Program-made: the position numbers and the translations under genes
The notes under the pieces: generated by a model
Databases searched by the model: none
Told to the model about the DNA's origin: nothing
The model's input: only the letters and a program-made list of their open reading frames with translations
Source: Conidiobolus incongruus B7586
Taxonomy: Eukaryota > Entomophthoromycota > Entomophthoromycetes > Entomophthorales > Conidiobolaceae
Direction of reading: 5' to 3'
Length of the DNA: 35,738 nt
NCBI GenBank assembly: GCA_000697335.1
Contig: JNEM01010683.1
Coordinates: 1-35,738 of the forward strand
Shown here: in pieces, positions 9,379 through 21,002 of the stretch
How the letters are laid out: each line of letters opens with the position of its first letter
Numbering within the stretch: the stretch's first letter is position 1

Positions 9379-9835
9379 CATTGACAAAAATAACGATGTC
9401 TCCATAATACTCATAAAATTCAACAACTGGATAGACAATTACATTGCTAAATCTGACAGCGCTATGACATTCGGCTATATTACATTCGTAACTCATGGCT
9501 TAACAGATTTTGGCAGTTACCTACAAACCGAATTTCAGAATAACAAAATTAAATGAAGAAAGATACTCGCCACACTAGTTAATTCCATTGACTTAGGATT
9601 GTTGATGCTCAAAGCATCTCAAAGCTTAATGAATTCATGGTCCCTTCCTACGTCACACTCATTGGAATGTTGAAGATCATTGAATTGGAATTTTAAAGTT
9701 ACACTTACAGTGGGATTGACGATGCTAAAAAATTTGACTAGTGTTGCCGAGCGATTACTGCAGTAAGGCCATCATTTGAGTCCGAATTCCAAATTTTCAC
9801 TGCTGGTTGGCATATGATTATGTGGGTTTCAATTT
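9379..9835 (+). pseudogene. Unidentified protein-coding remnant
   Basis: This stretch stands out from its flanks by higher GC and gene-like codons. One frame reads 55 residues from 9379 without a stop, including NNWIDNYIAKSDSAMTFGY and then ITFVTHGLTDFGSYLQTEF. After a stop the signal continues in frame pieces such as ILATLVNSIDLGLLMLKASQ, FMVPSYVTLIGMLKIIELEF and ITAVRPSFESEFQIFTAGW. I do not recognise the family. Frame changes at about 9550-9640 and 9690-9720 with interspersed stops suggest a decayed gene. Short introns like those of LYS9 could explain some breaks, but I could not place consistent GT..AG pairs. Direction is plus because the open pieces are all on that strand. Confidence 0.4.
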
Positions 9836-10224
9836 TATTAATTGAATTTAAATAGATTAAATTAAAATGATTTTTCATACTAACAGAATAAAATTGATAA
9901 TTTAATTTTTTTTATTTTATAAATGATTAGTGAGTAAATACTATTTAATAATAATTGTTTTACCAATTTTTAAATCTTTTGATGATTTATTCTTAAATTG
10001 AGCTGGATAATTGAAAATAATTGGTGTAAAGATTTTTAAGAGTGTAAAAATTAAGAAAATGCAAATTAAAAATTAAGAGGATAAATATTGTTATATTCAT
10101 CAAATAGGTATAATATAATAACCATAATAATCAAATTTTTATTAAAAAAATTGATGAAATGGTGAAAAAATATAAAATATGAATATTCAGAGGTATATCA
10201 ATGTTATTATATATCTTTTATTAT
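9836..10224. other. AT-rich intergenic sequence
   Basis: Simple AT-rich sequence after the coding remnant. No gene, RNA or repeat boundary is visible. Confidence 0.5.
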
Positions 10225-10297
10225 GCGTCAGTATTATAATTATTAGAATATTTCTCCTTCCAAGCGAGTGGTTTGAGTTTGATTCCCAGCTGGCACA
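10225..10297 (+). pseudogene. Decayed tRNA-Gly(UCC)-like gene
   Basis: The 73 bases fold on the tRNA pattern. The acceptor strands are GCGTCAG (10225-10231) and CTGGCAC (10290-10296), with one mismatch and one G-T pair, followed by discriminator A. The anticodon loop CTTCCAA (10257-10263) has UCC at 10259-10261, with a five-base stem carrying one T-C mismatch. The T arm TTGAG-TTTGATT-CCCAG (10273-10289) has the B-box-like GTTTGATTCC with the normally invariant C56 changed to T. The D arm hardly pairs. Most departures from a normal tRNA-Gly are C-to-T or G-to-A, so I read it as a pseudogene rather than a working tRNA. Confidence 0.6.
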
Positions 10298-11286
10298 ATA
10301 ATCAACTTTTCACTTTTTAGTATTGTTTTTTGTACTAAATACTATTTTAATATAAATATTGTATACCTTAAATTTGCTAAATAAAAATTAATCATCCTAT
10401 TTATCGTACTAATAATTTTTACACAATTTACTACTAAAATCATATTTTCAATTTTATTTCTATCTTCATTCAATAATATTTATCCTTGAATTAGGAATAT
10501 TTTTTCAATAATAAAAATCAAAAATTGAAGCTTTGGTCATTTAATATTAATCTAATAACATTATTATGATATATTTCATTCAGTTTTCACAATATATCCT
10601 AATGTTTAAAATTTTGTTTCAAATTTGAATATAACATCAATTTATTTATTATTTTGGTATTTTATTCAATAAATTTAATATCGTATACAAGGTAATAATA
10701 ATAATAATAATAATAATACTATTTCTATTAATTTCTAAAAATATATATAATTATTTATAAAAAGAATAAAGATTATAAAAAATTCGTCCTAAACATATGA
10801 TCTAGAAAAATCAATGTAATATCAATCCACAAATTCTAATTAATCAATTATCCTAATCAAAAAATTCTAGTGGAAAAATCAATATTGTGGATTGAAAGTA
10901 TTCTCTTTAACAATGCTAATAAAACCACTGTTAAAACTAATATTTGGTCATGCATCTAGTGTCCACTATTCACGAATTACCCATATTATCATTTGATCAT
11001 CTGGAGATTTTATCCGATCTAGTATTGAGTTGATATGAACTTTGGTGGAGGTTTGTTATATTGTAATTTGGCGAGATGGAGAATAAAAAATAGTTATTTT
11101 GAACCAAAATTATTCATGAATATTTAATATGTTGAATTACTTCGATGACTCAAATAAATTTGAATTAAAAATTTAGTTTAACATCAACTGCTAATATTCT
11201 TATAATTATCAAATTAACATATATTATATATTGAATGGTAATGATGATATGAATATTTGGATTTAATTGGTCAGAATCGTCAAAAT
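10298..11286. other. AT-rich intergenic sequence with a TAA microsatellite
   Basis: Contains the trinucleotide tract at 10693-10718 and the 3' flank of LYS9. No supportable gene. Confidence 0.55.
10693..10718. repeat. (TAA)n microsatellite
   Basis: About eight to nine uninterrupted TAA units. Confidence 0.9.
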
Positions 11287-13024
11287 TTAATGAATTGGAG
11301 TAGATTTTTCAATGCATTTGATTCCGGTAGCTTCTAATCTTTCCAAAATTGGGTTGGCAATAGATGGAGTGACTGGTGCAAGAACACCTCTTTGAGAGAT
11401 GGCTCCTTCTAGGATGAGATCAACACCAATGGCACATGGGTATCCAACACATGTAGCCATGGCACTGGGTCCCTTGGGGAATGGTTCACCGAATTTTTGC
11501 AATGTGGTAGTGATCAATTCCTATTAATTAAATTAGATTAATCAATTATATTTTGATGAGGTAGTGGTGATAATAAATTACTTTTGATCCATCAGCATTT
11601 TCGACCTTAAAGCTATGCTGCAATAAAACCATATCGGATTCTCCATCCATATATTTCATCTTGCTTTCAAGCAAGTAGCAAAGAGTGTCTAAGCAGTTAC
11701 CATTTCTCTTTACTACGGGCTCTTCAGAGAGGAGACCCAGCCAAGTGACAGCTTTGAGAAGTTCATCAGCTTCACCCTCAGGAAGACTGGAAATATTGCA
11801 TTTGGCAATTAAGTTTTGGAGCGCCAGGCTAAAATATAATATTAATAACATTATAAGATTATTCATTTTGAAAAAAATTACCTCTTCTCAGGGGCACAGT
11901 CGAGCAAAGTTGAGGTGAATTCCAACTAAAGTATTGATAAATTAGTCAAGGAAAGAATAATAAATGGGTATACAATAACTTACCCAAGTAATAGGACTAG
12001 ATTTTTCTGATAGATGAGGGTTTTCATCAGAGTTGAATAATCCCAAATTGATTAACAATTTAATGATCGAAGTGAAACCCTGATTAATTTCGTCATTTAG
12101 TTAGTTGATTTTGAATTGATTGTATAATGATACATTACCTGATATCTCAAAGTTCCCCTTAAACAAGTATTGCATTCTGGGATTTCGTATTTGGTTCTAT
12201 AGATGGTACTATCTCTGTTGGGATATCCTACAGTTACCAAGTCATCGACAATGTCGATTCTTTCCTCGCAATTCATGAGATCAATGCCACCTTGAACTGT
12301 AACCAACTTTTGGTCTTTCAAGTAGGTGGCAGTGTTTTGAAGAGCGAGAAGTACACCCTTACTACTCCAACTAAACTTGTAACCCATAGGGTTGTCATTG
12401 GAAGTGGGTGCGGGTAAACCACCACAGTAAGAAATAAATTCTAAGATTTTGCCACCACGAGAGTGCACTTCGTCAATGGTTTTGACAGCATACAAGTGAT
12501 CAATACCGGGGTCCAAACCAATTTCGTTGAGGACAGTAATACCAGCTTCTTTGACTCTATATTGATTCAACTAAGCTCAGAAAACAGATCAGTGAATTAA
12601 AGCTATGAAATTACCTGTCATTTTGGTTTTGCATAGCCTCCGAAATATAACTGGTAGTGACCATATGCTTTTTGAATTTGAGACAGGCTTCAAGCACTTT
12701 GAGATGGAAAGTATAAGGGACCAAACTGATCACAATTTCATTTCTCTCAACGAGAGGATGAAGACTGCTTTCGTCACTAATATTCACTTCAGTGGCTTGT
12801 GTGTTGTGAGGGTATGCTTCACATAAAGCTTGTGATTCTTTTAATTCCAAACTGGCTAAAAATTAAAAAATATATATAAGTCAAAGAAATATTATCGGTA
12901 TAATTGAAATAGTACCAACTGTGATGAAATAGTTAGGATTTTTAGCTAAGTAATTGAGACAAGGGCCTGCTACAAACCCTGATCCGAGAAGGAGAATTTT
13001 TCTACAATGGTTCAAGTTAGTCAT
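11287..13024 (-). CDS. LYS9: Saccharopine dehydrogenase (NADP+, L-glutamate-forming), saccharopine reductase
   Basis: Seven exons join in frame to 462 residues (yeast Lys9 has 446): 13024-12916, 12855-12615, 12556-12139, 12079-11984, 11925-11882, 11828-11582, 11520-11287. The six introns are 53-61 bp and all GT..AG. The enzyme condenses alpha-aminoadipate semialdehyde with glutamate using NADPH to make saccharopine, the penultimate step of fungal lysine synthesis. The N-terminal Rossmann motif is LLLGSGFVAGP (11-21). ISLVPYTFH, VTTSYISEAM and NEIGLDPGIDHLYAVKTIDE (127-146) follow, then YCGGLPAP and GYKFSWSSKGVLLAL. Further on come YPNRDS, GTLRYQ (251-256), NCLDTLC, DMVLLQHSF and MATCVGYPCAIG. 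The acceptor before exon 3 was chosen at ATATAG because it keeps frame and matches the yeast spacing exactly; the nearer upstream AG does not. Stop is TAA at 11289-11287. No missing key residue was noticed. A perfect GATA-containing palindrome lies 72-89 bp upstream. Confidence 0.96.
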
Positions 13025-13095
13025 TGTACTTGACAGATTATTATTGAATTTAATATGAATTGAATATCTATATCTATATATATATATATTATACT

Positions 13096-13113
13096 GATTG
13101 ATAATTATCAATC
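13096..13113. promoter_or_regulatory. 18-bp perfect palindrome with paired GATA sites upstream of LYS9
   Basis: GATTGATAATTATCAATC is its own reverse complement and holds GATAA facing TTATC. It lies 72-89 bp upstream of the LYS9 ATG (minus strand). GATA factors control nitrogen genes in fungi, so a link to amino-acid metabolism is plausible, but in such AT-rich DNA a chance palindrome cannot be excluded. Confidence 0.35.
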
Positions 13114-15194
13114 CATTTTAATAATATTTTTTAATATTAAAAATATAATATCAATCCAACTAACCTATTTAATTCTTGAACCATTATTATAAATTCAAAA
13201 GAATATCAAAAGTATTTTATTCAAAAAATAAACCAGTCACACGAGTGTATTTATACATCAATTATGATCAATCCAAATCTGGCAATTATAATCACATTGA
13301 TTTAATGTAAAATCGAACGATTTTATAATATACATTTTGGGAATTTTGATAAGAGTTATTATATCATAGAATTTACATTTAAAATAATCATTTAATTAGA
13401 ATATACTTTTCATTATCCAAGTCTGAAGACATATTTAATATTTCAATTGATTATTTTTTTCCTTTGAGGTTGATATACCATATCTATTCCATTTTTAAAT
13501 CAATCTAAATTTTCAAAAAACTTCAGCTAATTTCAAGTGTGGCAATATGGTTCGATGAAGCACTGGGTGAAAAAGTGACTATAGATCCACAATTCTACCT
13601 ATTACTACAATGCTAAAGAGTGGAAGGGGCGACTACAATTCAACCTAAAATAGCGTCAAACCAGCCATATTAAATAACCACCTATTCACAAATTCTTTTG
13701 TGCTTTGAATCCAATATCAGATGATTTTATTGGCTTAATTGAAACAATGGTCAGATGATTTCAAATTATTCCAATTAAAAAATTTGGAATTGAATCTATT
13801 GTGTGATCTTGTTTGACGAATTAAAGTGTTTATCCCAAATATATTGAGCAACTTCAGTATGATTATATCACTTCTGCCATATGTTTAATTTTTTTCAATC
13901 AAAAAATATATTTCCACTTATTAAATTCCTTAGATTTCATTTTTCTCCAATTGTATATCACAGTAGTCCTATCAAATTATCAAAACCTACCTTCAACATG
14001 ATACGTCATTCTTTTTTTATTCAAAAGGTCGCTCAAATATCCATAATTATTTTATTTTAAATTTATCCAATTATCAAATTATTTTTAATGGTAAATATAG
14101 GGACTTTTATATCAGATGATTTAGTGGACCTTGCCAAATCCTCTAATATTTCTAAATTGCATATTTTAACTACATTAAGTATATAATTGTTTTACAAATT
14201 AACTAAAAATTGAATATTACTGATATAGTCTAAAATATGAAATTTTATAATTAATATTTCATATTTATTTTTTAAAATTTTTAAAGTAATTTTTAATTAA
14301 TAAAAATCTCATAAAAAAATGAAAATTTGATGAATTAAGATTAATTATGTTATTAAAAAAATACCCCTTTATTATTTTTATATTAATTTCAAATTACATT
14401 TGAATGCAAATCAATAAATGGATAAAATATAATAATGTACAATTCGAATTAGCATAATCTTGATAATATATAAATTATATTAATAATTTTTAAATATCAA
14501 TTAAATAGTAAGTAAAACATAAATATAAATCATCAGATTAGAATATTTAGCCAGAATTGATAATATTGAAATATTGAATAAAGTTTAAGAAATAATATTT
14601 ATCGAATTTGAAATTATATTTGATATACCATTTACAATAATAAGTAATATTTTTATAGTTAGATTGAAAAATGATATAAATAAGATATTCAAGTATATCA
14701 TATATTAATCTTTTAAATATTTTATATTTGAAATTAATTTAATTAACCTAATTCTTAGTATTAGAATTATTTAATTGATTGAAATTAAGTTTATATTTAT
14801 AATATATTATTTAAAATAATAAATTTAAGGATAATATAATAATCATCAAATCCTAATTAATTTAATAATTTAAAAAATTAAAATAACATGCTATGTTTGA
14901 TTTTTGTTGAAAATAATTGAGGGAAAAAATAAGAAAAATATTCTAAATGCTAAAAAATTTAGGTTGTGATTAATAATGTAATTGAAATAATAATACTAAA
15001 TAAAAAGGCTAAAATTGCCATCAATATGAGATAAAATAAAATATCATTGATAAGATCTTACAAATAGATAAACATATTAGAAAAAATATATTAAATTGAT
15101 GTGTATATATATTGTAAAATCAATCAGTATATGTAATCAAAGTTTTTAGCATGGTTAATTTTAATTGATATACATTGATCTCAAGTGAATCATA
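13114..15194. other. Intergenic region between LYS9 and the SAPS gene
   Basis: About 2 kb, AT-rich. A small island of more balanced composition at roughly 13540-13690 reads short gene-like pieces on both strands (for example YYYNAKEWKGRLQFNLK on the plus strand) broken by stops; I could not assign a family and do not call it. The remainder shows nothing. Confidence 0.5.
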
Positions 15195-18100
15195 TTAAAA
15201 GAATGTAGAATGGGATCTAGAGTGCATTTTGACTCCTCCAAGAAAATTTTCTCTTTTTCCTTTCCTGTCCGGCTTAGGAGCAGGAGGCGGTGCGCTTATA
15301 CTGGAAGGACAGTCTGGTGCGAGGGCTTCAGATTTAAATAGTGACTGCCACTCACCAGCTTGCGCTTTAATTGATTGGATAGAAGGAATGATTGATGTAA
15401 CTGAGCGCCTTCTTACATGTTTTCGTATCGAGGGTACTGTTTGTGATTTGATTTTTGTACTGACCGAATAATTGCCAGGAGATAATGGCTCCATGGTTGC
15501 ATTATCATTAATGGTCTGTGTCGTGGGAACTGATTTAATTTGAACATCAGGAAAGCCAGCAAAAGGGGCCGTTGGCGATGATAACAGGTATTCTTTCGCA
15601 ATATTTTCCATGGCAACAGGATCAATAGAACCTAAACTAAAGCGCCTGTATTTGTATTTTGGTTGATCAATAGATGGAAGTTCATTTGGAATTTGTAATT
15701 CATTTGAATGAATATTAAGATCACTAAAAATAATAAATTAGATTATTTAGCACATTTAAAATATCCATTATTAAAATATTGAAAGTTAAATAAGGAATAT
15801 AAATCTCTTTGATAAAAATTAGTAAGAAATAGAAGAATATTTAATTAAAAAGAATATAATTATATTATTTTCTGTTAGCTAGATTTAAATTCAGCTATTT
15901 AATAAAAAATAGGCCGAAATTGCAAGGATCTAGTTAAGAGCTCTATAATGATTGACCAAAGTTCATTTTAACCTTCTTCTTAATTACCATCCCCTAATCG
16001 AAATAGAGGAATAATGAGTCAATAGTTAAGCGAAGATTGAGGAAGAAAATAACAAGTCAATTTTTTTTTCAAAATGGGGTATATTGAAAATATTTACAAA
16101 ATAGTCATTCAAAAATTAATAATAAAAAACGGTTTACTCACTGGTCATTATCAAGTGAATCTTCTTCCCAGTCCGCGGCTTCATCAATTATACCACCATG
16201 TACTTGATTAAGTGACTGAGGCTGGCTTAAAAACTTAGCTAACTAAACAAAAAATAATTAATTTATACATATTTTAAATTAACTTGATGATTTTAGAATA
16301 CCTGTTTCTTATTAATGTCATCATGTTCGCTAAATTCAGGAGGAGAATTAGTTTTAAACATTTTCTGACTCGAAGTTTTAGAAGCGTGTGGAGTGTGTTC
16401 CTCATTTGAAGGTAAGTTAGGTAGCTCTTTATTTTTATCGGGAATCCCTGTTGAAAAATTACCATCCAGTGGTTCGAGATCTCTCTGCTTTGTGTCTTTC
16501 AAAGAAACCTGTGAGTAATGTTGCCAATCGGGATTATTTTTAATTTCTAAAGAATAAAAACTAGTTATAGAGAATGTTATCAAAAGGAAAATGTAGTTTA
16601 ACCTTGAATTTCAGGACCTAATTCTAATTCAATCCTCTCTAAATGTTTAACAGTTTCTTCAGCAATAAATGTGAGATGACCCATATAGCCCAAGCGATAT
16701 CCTCTAGGAGATGCAATAAAAGTATCATTAGCTTTTTGAGCATCTGTGATACGTGTAGTGAGGTTGCAATTGATGAAGAGGTCTCTTAACAAACAAATAT
16801 TGACCTTATTTTTTAAATTCAAATTCAATAACTGATGAATTAAGTCAAATACAACAACGTGTAAAAAATTATTCAATTCATATTGGAAAAATAAATCCTA
16901 AAAATATGATAGTTGAGTGTTATAGATTGATATAAAGTAGTGTTCGAATATTACCAAAAATATTGAAGAAATTTTAAGCTCCAAAAATTTTAACTTCGTC
17001 CAGTCTCCAATTGATAAGAAATTAGGGTCTTTAATACCACTATCGGATATCGATAACTTTTCCATGCTACTAATAGTGTCTTTACTAATAGCTGTAAGGC
17101 TTACCGAGCTGGAGAAAATGGAATCGTTGTTGAATTGATCAAAATAAGATGATTGAAATTGAGCTGTTTCAGCCTTTTTTTCAGCTGTTTCTGTATCTTC
17201 TTTGAGTTCATCGGCTTGAGTTTGACTAGTTGGGAGATTATCGTCCCTTAACTTAAGATATTTTTCCAGTTCAGTTTCGCCTAAGGGACAAGGGACTTTG
17301 CTCAAATGAGTCATATTAGAACAATGTAACAGTTCGGCAATCAATTCGCAGACTTTAAGTCTTTCAAAACCAAGAGGAACAAATTCACCAGAGGAATTTC
17401 TGATTTTAGTTGACTAAAAATAAATATTAGATACAAATTATAAATATATAAATATAATAAAATACCTTTCTTGGATTTTTTAATAAATTCAAAAAATTTT
17501 CTAAGTTTTGAGTTAAAATTTTAACTAAACTACTCAAATCAGCTGGAATCCTTTGACCATGATATCTTGATGTAGGTGGTGGAATTTCGAAATTTCCTTC
17601 TCTATGAAAACTATTAATATTATTTTGTATAAATAATGAATCATACAATATCTTACATATAATTCCTTCTAATAATTTCAATAAAAATTGTAACACCAAA
17701 AGTTAAACAAGAATCTGCATTTTCTTCACAGGGTTGGAGCATGTAATTAACAATGGTTTGAACAATTTCTTCACTAAATAATTCAAAATTAAAAAGTTAA
17801 TTACATTGAATAATGGTTATTTACCTCACTAATTGTTCAATTAATGGATTAATTCCAATACTAAATTGCTCAGCGCTACTGCATTGAGAGATTGCAATGA
17901 TATGTAATATGACTTGTGAGGTTTCTGAATGTGTCTGATTTAAAAATAATTATTAGATGAATTTAAATATGTAATTAATATGATAATATACATTAGGTAT
18001 AGGTGAGGGAGCTAAACGATTAACTAATTTTGTAACTAAACCTTCGCGATGTAACCACTAAATAATGATCAATTAAAATTATTATTCTTATTATACATTT

Positions 18101-19125
18101 AATAAATGTAATTATTACATCAACAATGCCCATTCCCTCAGGTATCTCTTCAAGGCAAATTAATTTTAATAACAAGTCCATTATAATAGGATTTTCAAAA
18201 TGATTTAATATACAGTTTAAAGCTTGGTCTTGATTATATATAAATTCTAAAGTCTAGATATAAAAATTAATATTTAGTTTAAAACCAAGGAATAGTATTA
18301 TTTCTTACTTCTTTTGTTTTACGAGTTAGTAAACCACCGAATACTCTTGCAAAAGAAGTTGATAAAGCAGTTTCAATGGGAGACTTTGAGTGTAAAATTT
18401 CCCATAAGCGCATGAGGGATTGATTAGGATCAGCCAAAATAGAAGTGGCTATAGAATCATGTTCAGATGCTAATACTTCTAAGCTTATATTATATAATCT
18501 GCAATCAAATTTTAATTTATATATTAATGAATAAATATAATAATCAATTTAAAAGTTTTATCTCACTTTTCATTTTTCAAATTATTATCTTCAACGGTTG
18601 AGTTGGCACTTGATGAACTATCTTCTGAATTTCTTTCTTTAGTAGATTTAAGATTTGTAGAAATAATGGAGGCATCTGGTTAAATTAAAATAAATTAAAA
18701 TATCTGCGAAATAATCTAATGTAATCTGTATTTACAATTGTTTTCTTTTAATACAATAGAGAATAGTTGACTCAATACTTGGGGGTTGATCAGTCTAAAT
18801 ATTGATGAATAAAATGAATTGGAGGGATTATATTTAATAAAATATTTTTACTTACAACTCTAGTAATTTTTCATTTCCTTTCTTTAACTGCGGTAAGAAT
18901 TCCTCTTCTAATAAGATGGTAGATAATTCAACATTATTATTGGCATTAGGATTTGTAGTATTGAGATTGAAATTAGGATTATTCGTTTCTAAAATACTAA
19001 ATCAATATTTATTCCAACTTTAAATTATATCAAATAAAACTACTATTTTGTAAATTATTCAAGTATTTATCTATTAAATTATCCAAACTGTTAGAGTTAG
19101 ACTGAAAAGCGAACCTCCAAAACAT
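15195..19125 (-). CDS. SIT4 phosphatase-associated protein (SAPS domain; SAP185/SAP190/ekc1-type)
   Basis: Fifteen exons join in frame to 924 residues: 19125-19044, 18988-18856, 18794-18736, 18675-18567, 18498-18309, 18253-18119, 18057-17992, 17934-17825, 17773-17657, 17610-17466, 17413-16955, 16897-16603, 16546-16302, 16242-16142, 15723-15195. SAPS proteins are regulatory subunits of the PP2A-like phosphatase Sit4/PP6 and act in cell-cycle and nutrient signalling. Family marks are the MFWRF start, PIIMDLLLKLICLEE (exon 6) and WLHREGLVTKLV. GFERLKVCELIAELLHCSN (397-415), NPDWQHYSQVSLKDTKQRDL and a Ser/Arg-rich tail follow. An Asn-rich insert follows residue 28, and an acidic/Ser stretch fills much of exon 11. 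Thirteen introns are 46-68 bp; the last (15724-16141) is 418 bp. The exon 1 donor and the exon 10 acceptor (17610 or 17601) have an in-frame alternative. Length is within the family range (S. pombe ekc1 838, yeast SAP190 about 1030). Confidence 0.93.
15724..16141 (-). other. Unusually long last intron of the SAPS gene
   Basis: Bounded by GTGAGT and TTTTTAG, it is 418 bp against 46-68 bp for the other nineteen introns in the window. The reading frame is consistent when it is removed whole. Its middle (about 15880-16080) is less AT-rich than usual intron sequence and could hold an extra exon, an intronic RNA or an insertion; I could not identify any. Confidence 0.6.
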
Positions 19126-19405
19126 ATTAATTTTAATATATTATTTACAAGTATTTATGAATAATAAATTAACTAAAACACTTTAAATTTATATATGTGT
19201 GTGAGTATATATAATTATGATATTATATAAAAATAAGATTAGGATTAAGAGAGAATAATTTCAATTAATATGATAAATAAAATTTAATTCTATTTGAATT
19301 ATAATGACAAGTCCACTCTCATTTATTACTCAATTGAATTGAATTTTTATTTCGCTGAATAAGGAGTTAAGGAGGAAAGTATCAATTAGATTAATTTAAA
19401 TTAAT

Positions 19406-19410
<5 letters not shown>

Positions 19411-19436
<26 letters not shown>
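19411..19436. repeat. (AT)n microsatellite
   Basis: An uninterrupted AT dinucleotide tract of about 26 bases. Confidence 0.9.
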
Positions 19437-20981
19437 TGAGTTTTGTTAATTTATCTTAAAATAAATTATTTTACAAAGTGCCAATAGTATTTTTGGTATT
19501 GAATAAAACTAATAAAATTACAATGTACCATGTTTTTGAATATTTGTGCATATTTCGTCAATCTAAATTTCAATATATTGCATGATTAAAAATTTTTGGT
19601 ACTAATTATTTCTGGTTAGTAATAAAATATAAAATGGCGTTTAGTAATATTTTCATCGTACAATCAATAAATATTAATTACTTTATGTTCCTTATAAGCA
19701 TTAATTATCAATGGAATTTTACTAGATTGAATCATGTTTATTATTCTTTATTGAATCCATTTATAATTATATTCGTTTATAGTATTTTATAAACAATTCA
19801 ATATAAAATAATGGAATTTTATTGAAAAATAATACTTTTAATTGTTTCAATTTTATCAAATCTCAGTTTAAATTTAACATAATCATCATTAAATACTACT
19901 TATTCTTATTTTAAAATTCTACAATATTAATTAATATTTAATTATATTGACAAATAATCAACAACACACTATACAATTAAAATTGAAATTGATATTTCTT
20001 AATCTATATATATAGACTTGAAATTAATAATATTTAAATTATATCAATTTATCACTTTAATACTTTTAACTTTAATTCAATAATTTTTGATGATAAAAAA
20101 ATATAATATTACATAATATTATATTATTGAATTTATTTTTATAATGTGATAATATTTATGGTATATTAAAATTATGTAATTTATTCAATTTTCAGTACTC
20201 TAGGTAATTTTTTTAATTTCAAATTTCAACTTTAATTAACATACCAATATTGTTGTAAATAAAATCTCTTTTTAATAATGCCTAATGAATAAATCTCAAA
20301 ATACACTAATATTTTAACTAATACTACAAATGATTGTACCCAAATAGGTTATATTGGTTTTTAGTTATATTTATTTATGTCACTTCTTTTCATTAATATT
20401 TAAAACTATTTTCAATGCTATATTGATATTGAATTATAAATTATAAATCACATTGGTAGAATTACACAATCAATTATGTTTCTAATAAATTTATTTTAAA
20501 AAAATATTATAAAAATTTTTTAATATATAATATTTCGTTTATTAATTAAACTAATTAAAATCAACATCTATATATTTTGATCATAATTTGTTAAATAATA
20601 AATCATGTTTTTCATTCTCTGTAATGAGAATATAATTAGATACTTAAAGCGAAATTTATTAATAATTAAAATCAACTTCATTGTATACAATATCATTTTG
20701 ATATATATTAATTACTAACTTCAATATTAAGTTATATCTATGATTCTAAACAATGCAAAAATAATAGAGTATTCCTATATATTATATGCACAAATTTAAA
20801 TATTTATAATATTTAGCTTGGTTTGATTACAAATTCATAGATGTTTCTAAGAATATCTTTGAAAAAAGTAGTTTAAGCTTTAATAATTTCAAACTTTAGT
20901 ATATATCAAAATTATTAATATTTTAACTTTTTGAACTTATTTTTCCTAAAAAATATAAATAAGCTCAATCTTTAAAAAATG

Positions 20982-21002
20982 ATATATATATATATATATA
21001 TA
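20982..21002. repeat. (AT)n microsatellite
   Basis: An uninterrupted AT dinucleotide tract of about 21 bases. Confidence 0.85.

Noticed and set aside
12557-12564. Alternative LYS9 exon 3 acceptor further upstream (GCTTAG)
   Set aside because: It breaks the reading frame relative to exon 2; the ATATAG acceptor keeps frame and matches the family length exactly.
12605-12826. Plus-strand open frame over LYS9 exon 2
   Set aside because: Antisense shadow of an exon whose protein matches Lys9 throughout.
13540-13690. Possible coding island between LYS9 and SAPS
   Set aside because: Readable pieces are short, broken and on both strands; no family could be named.
15880-16080. Box C/D or H/ACA snoRNA inside the long SAPS intron
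   Set aside because: Only partial matches to box C and D were found, too far apart, and no H/ACA fold was convincing.
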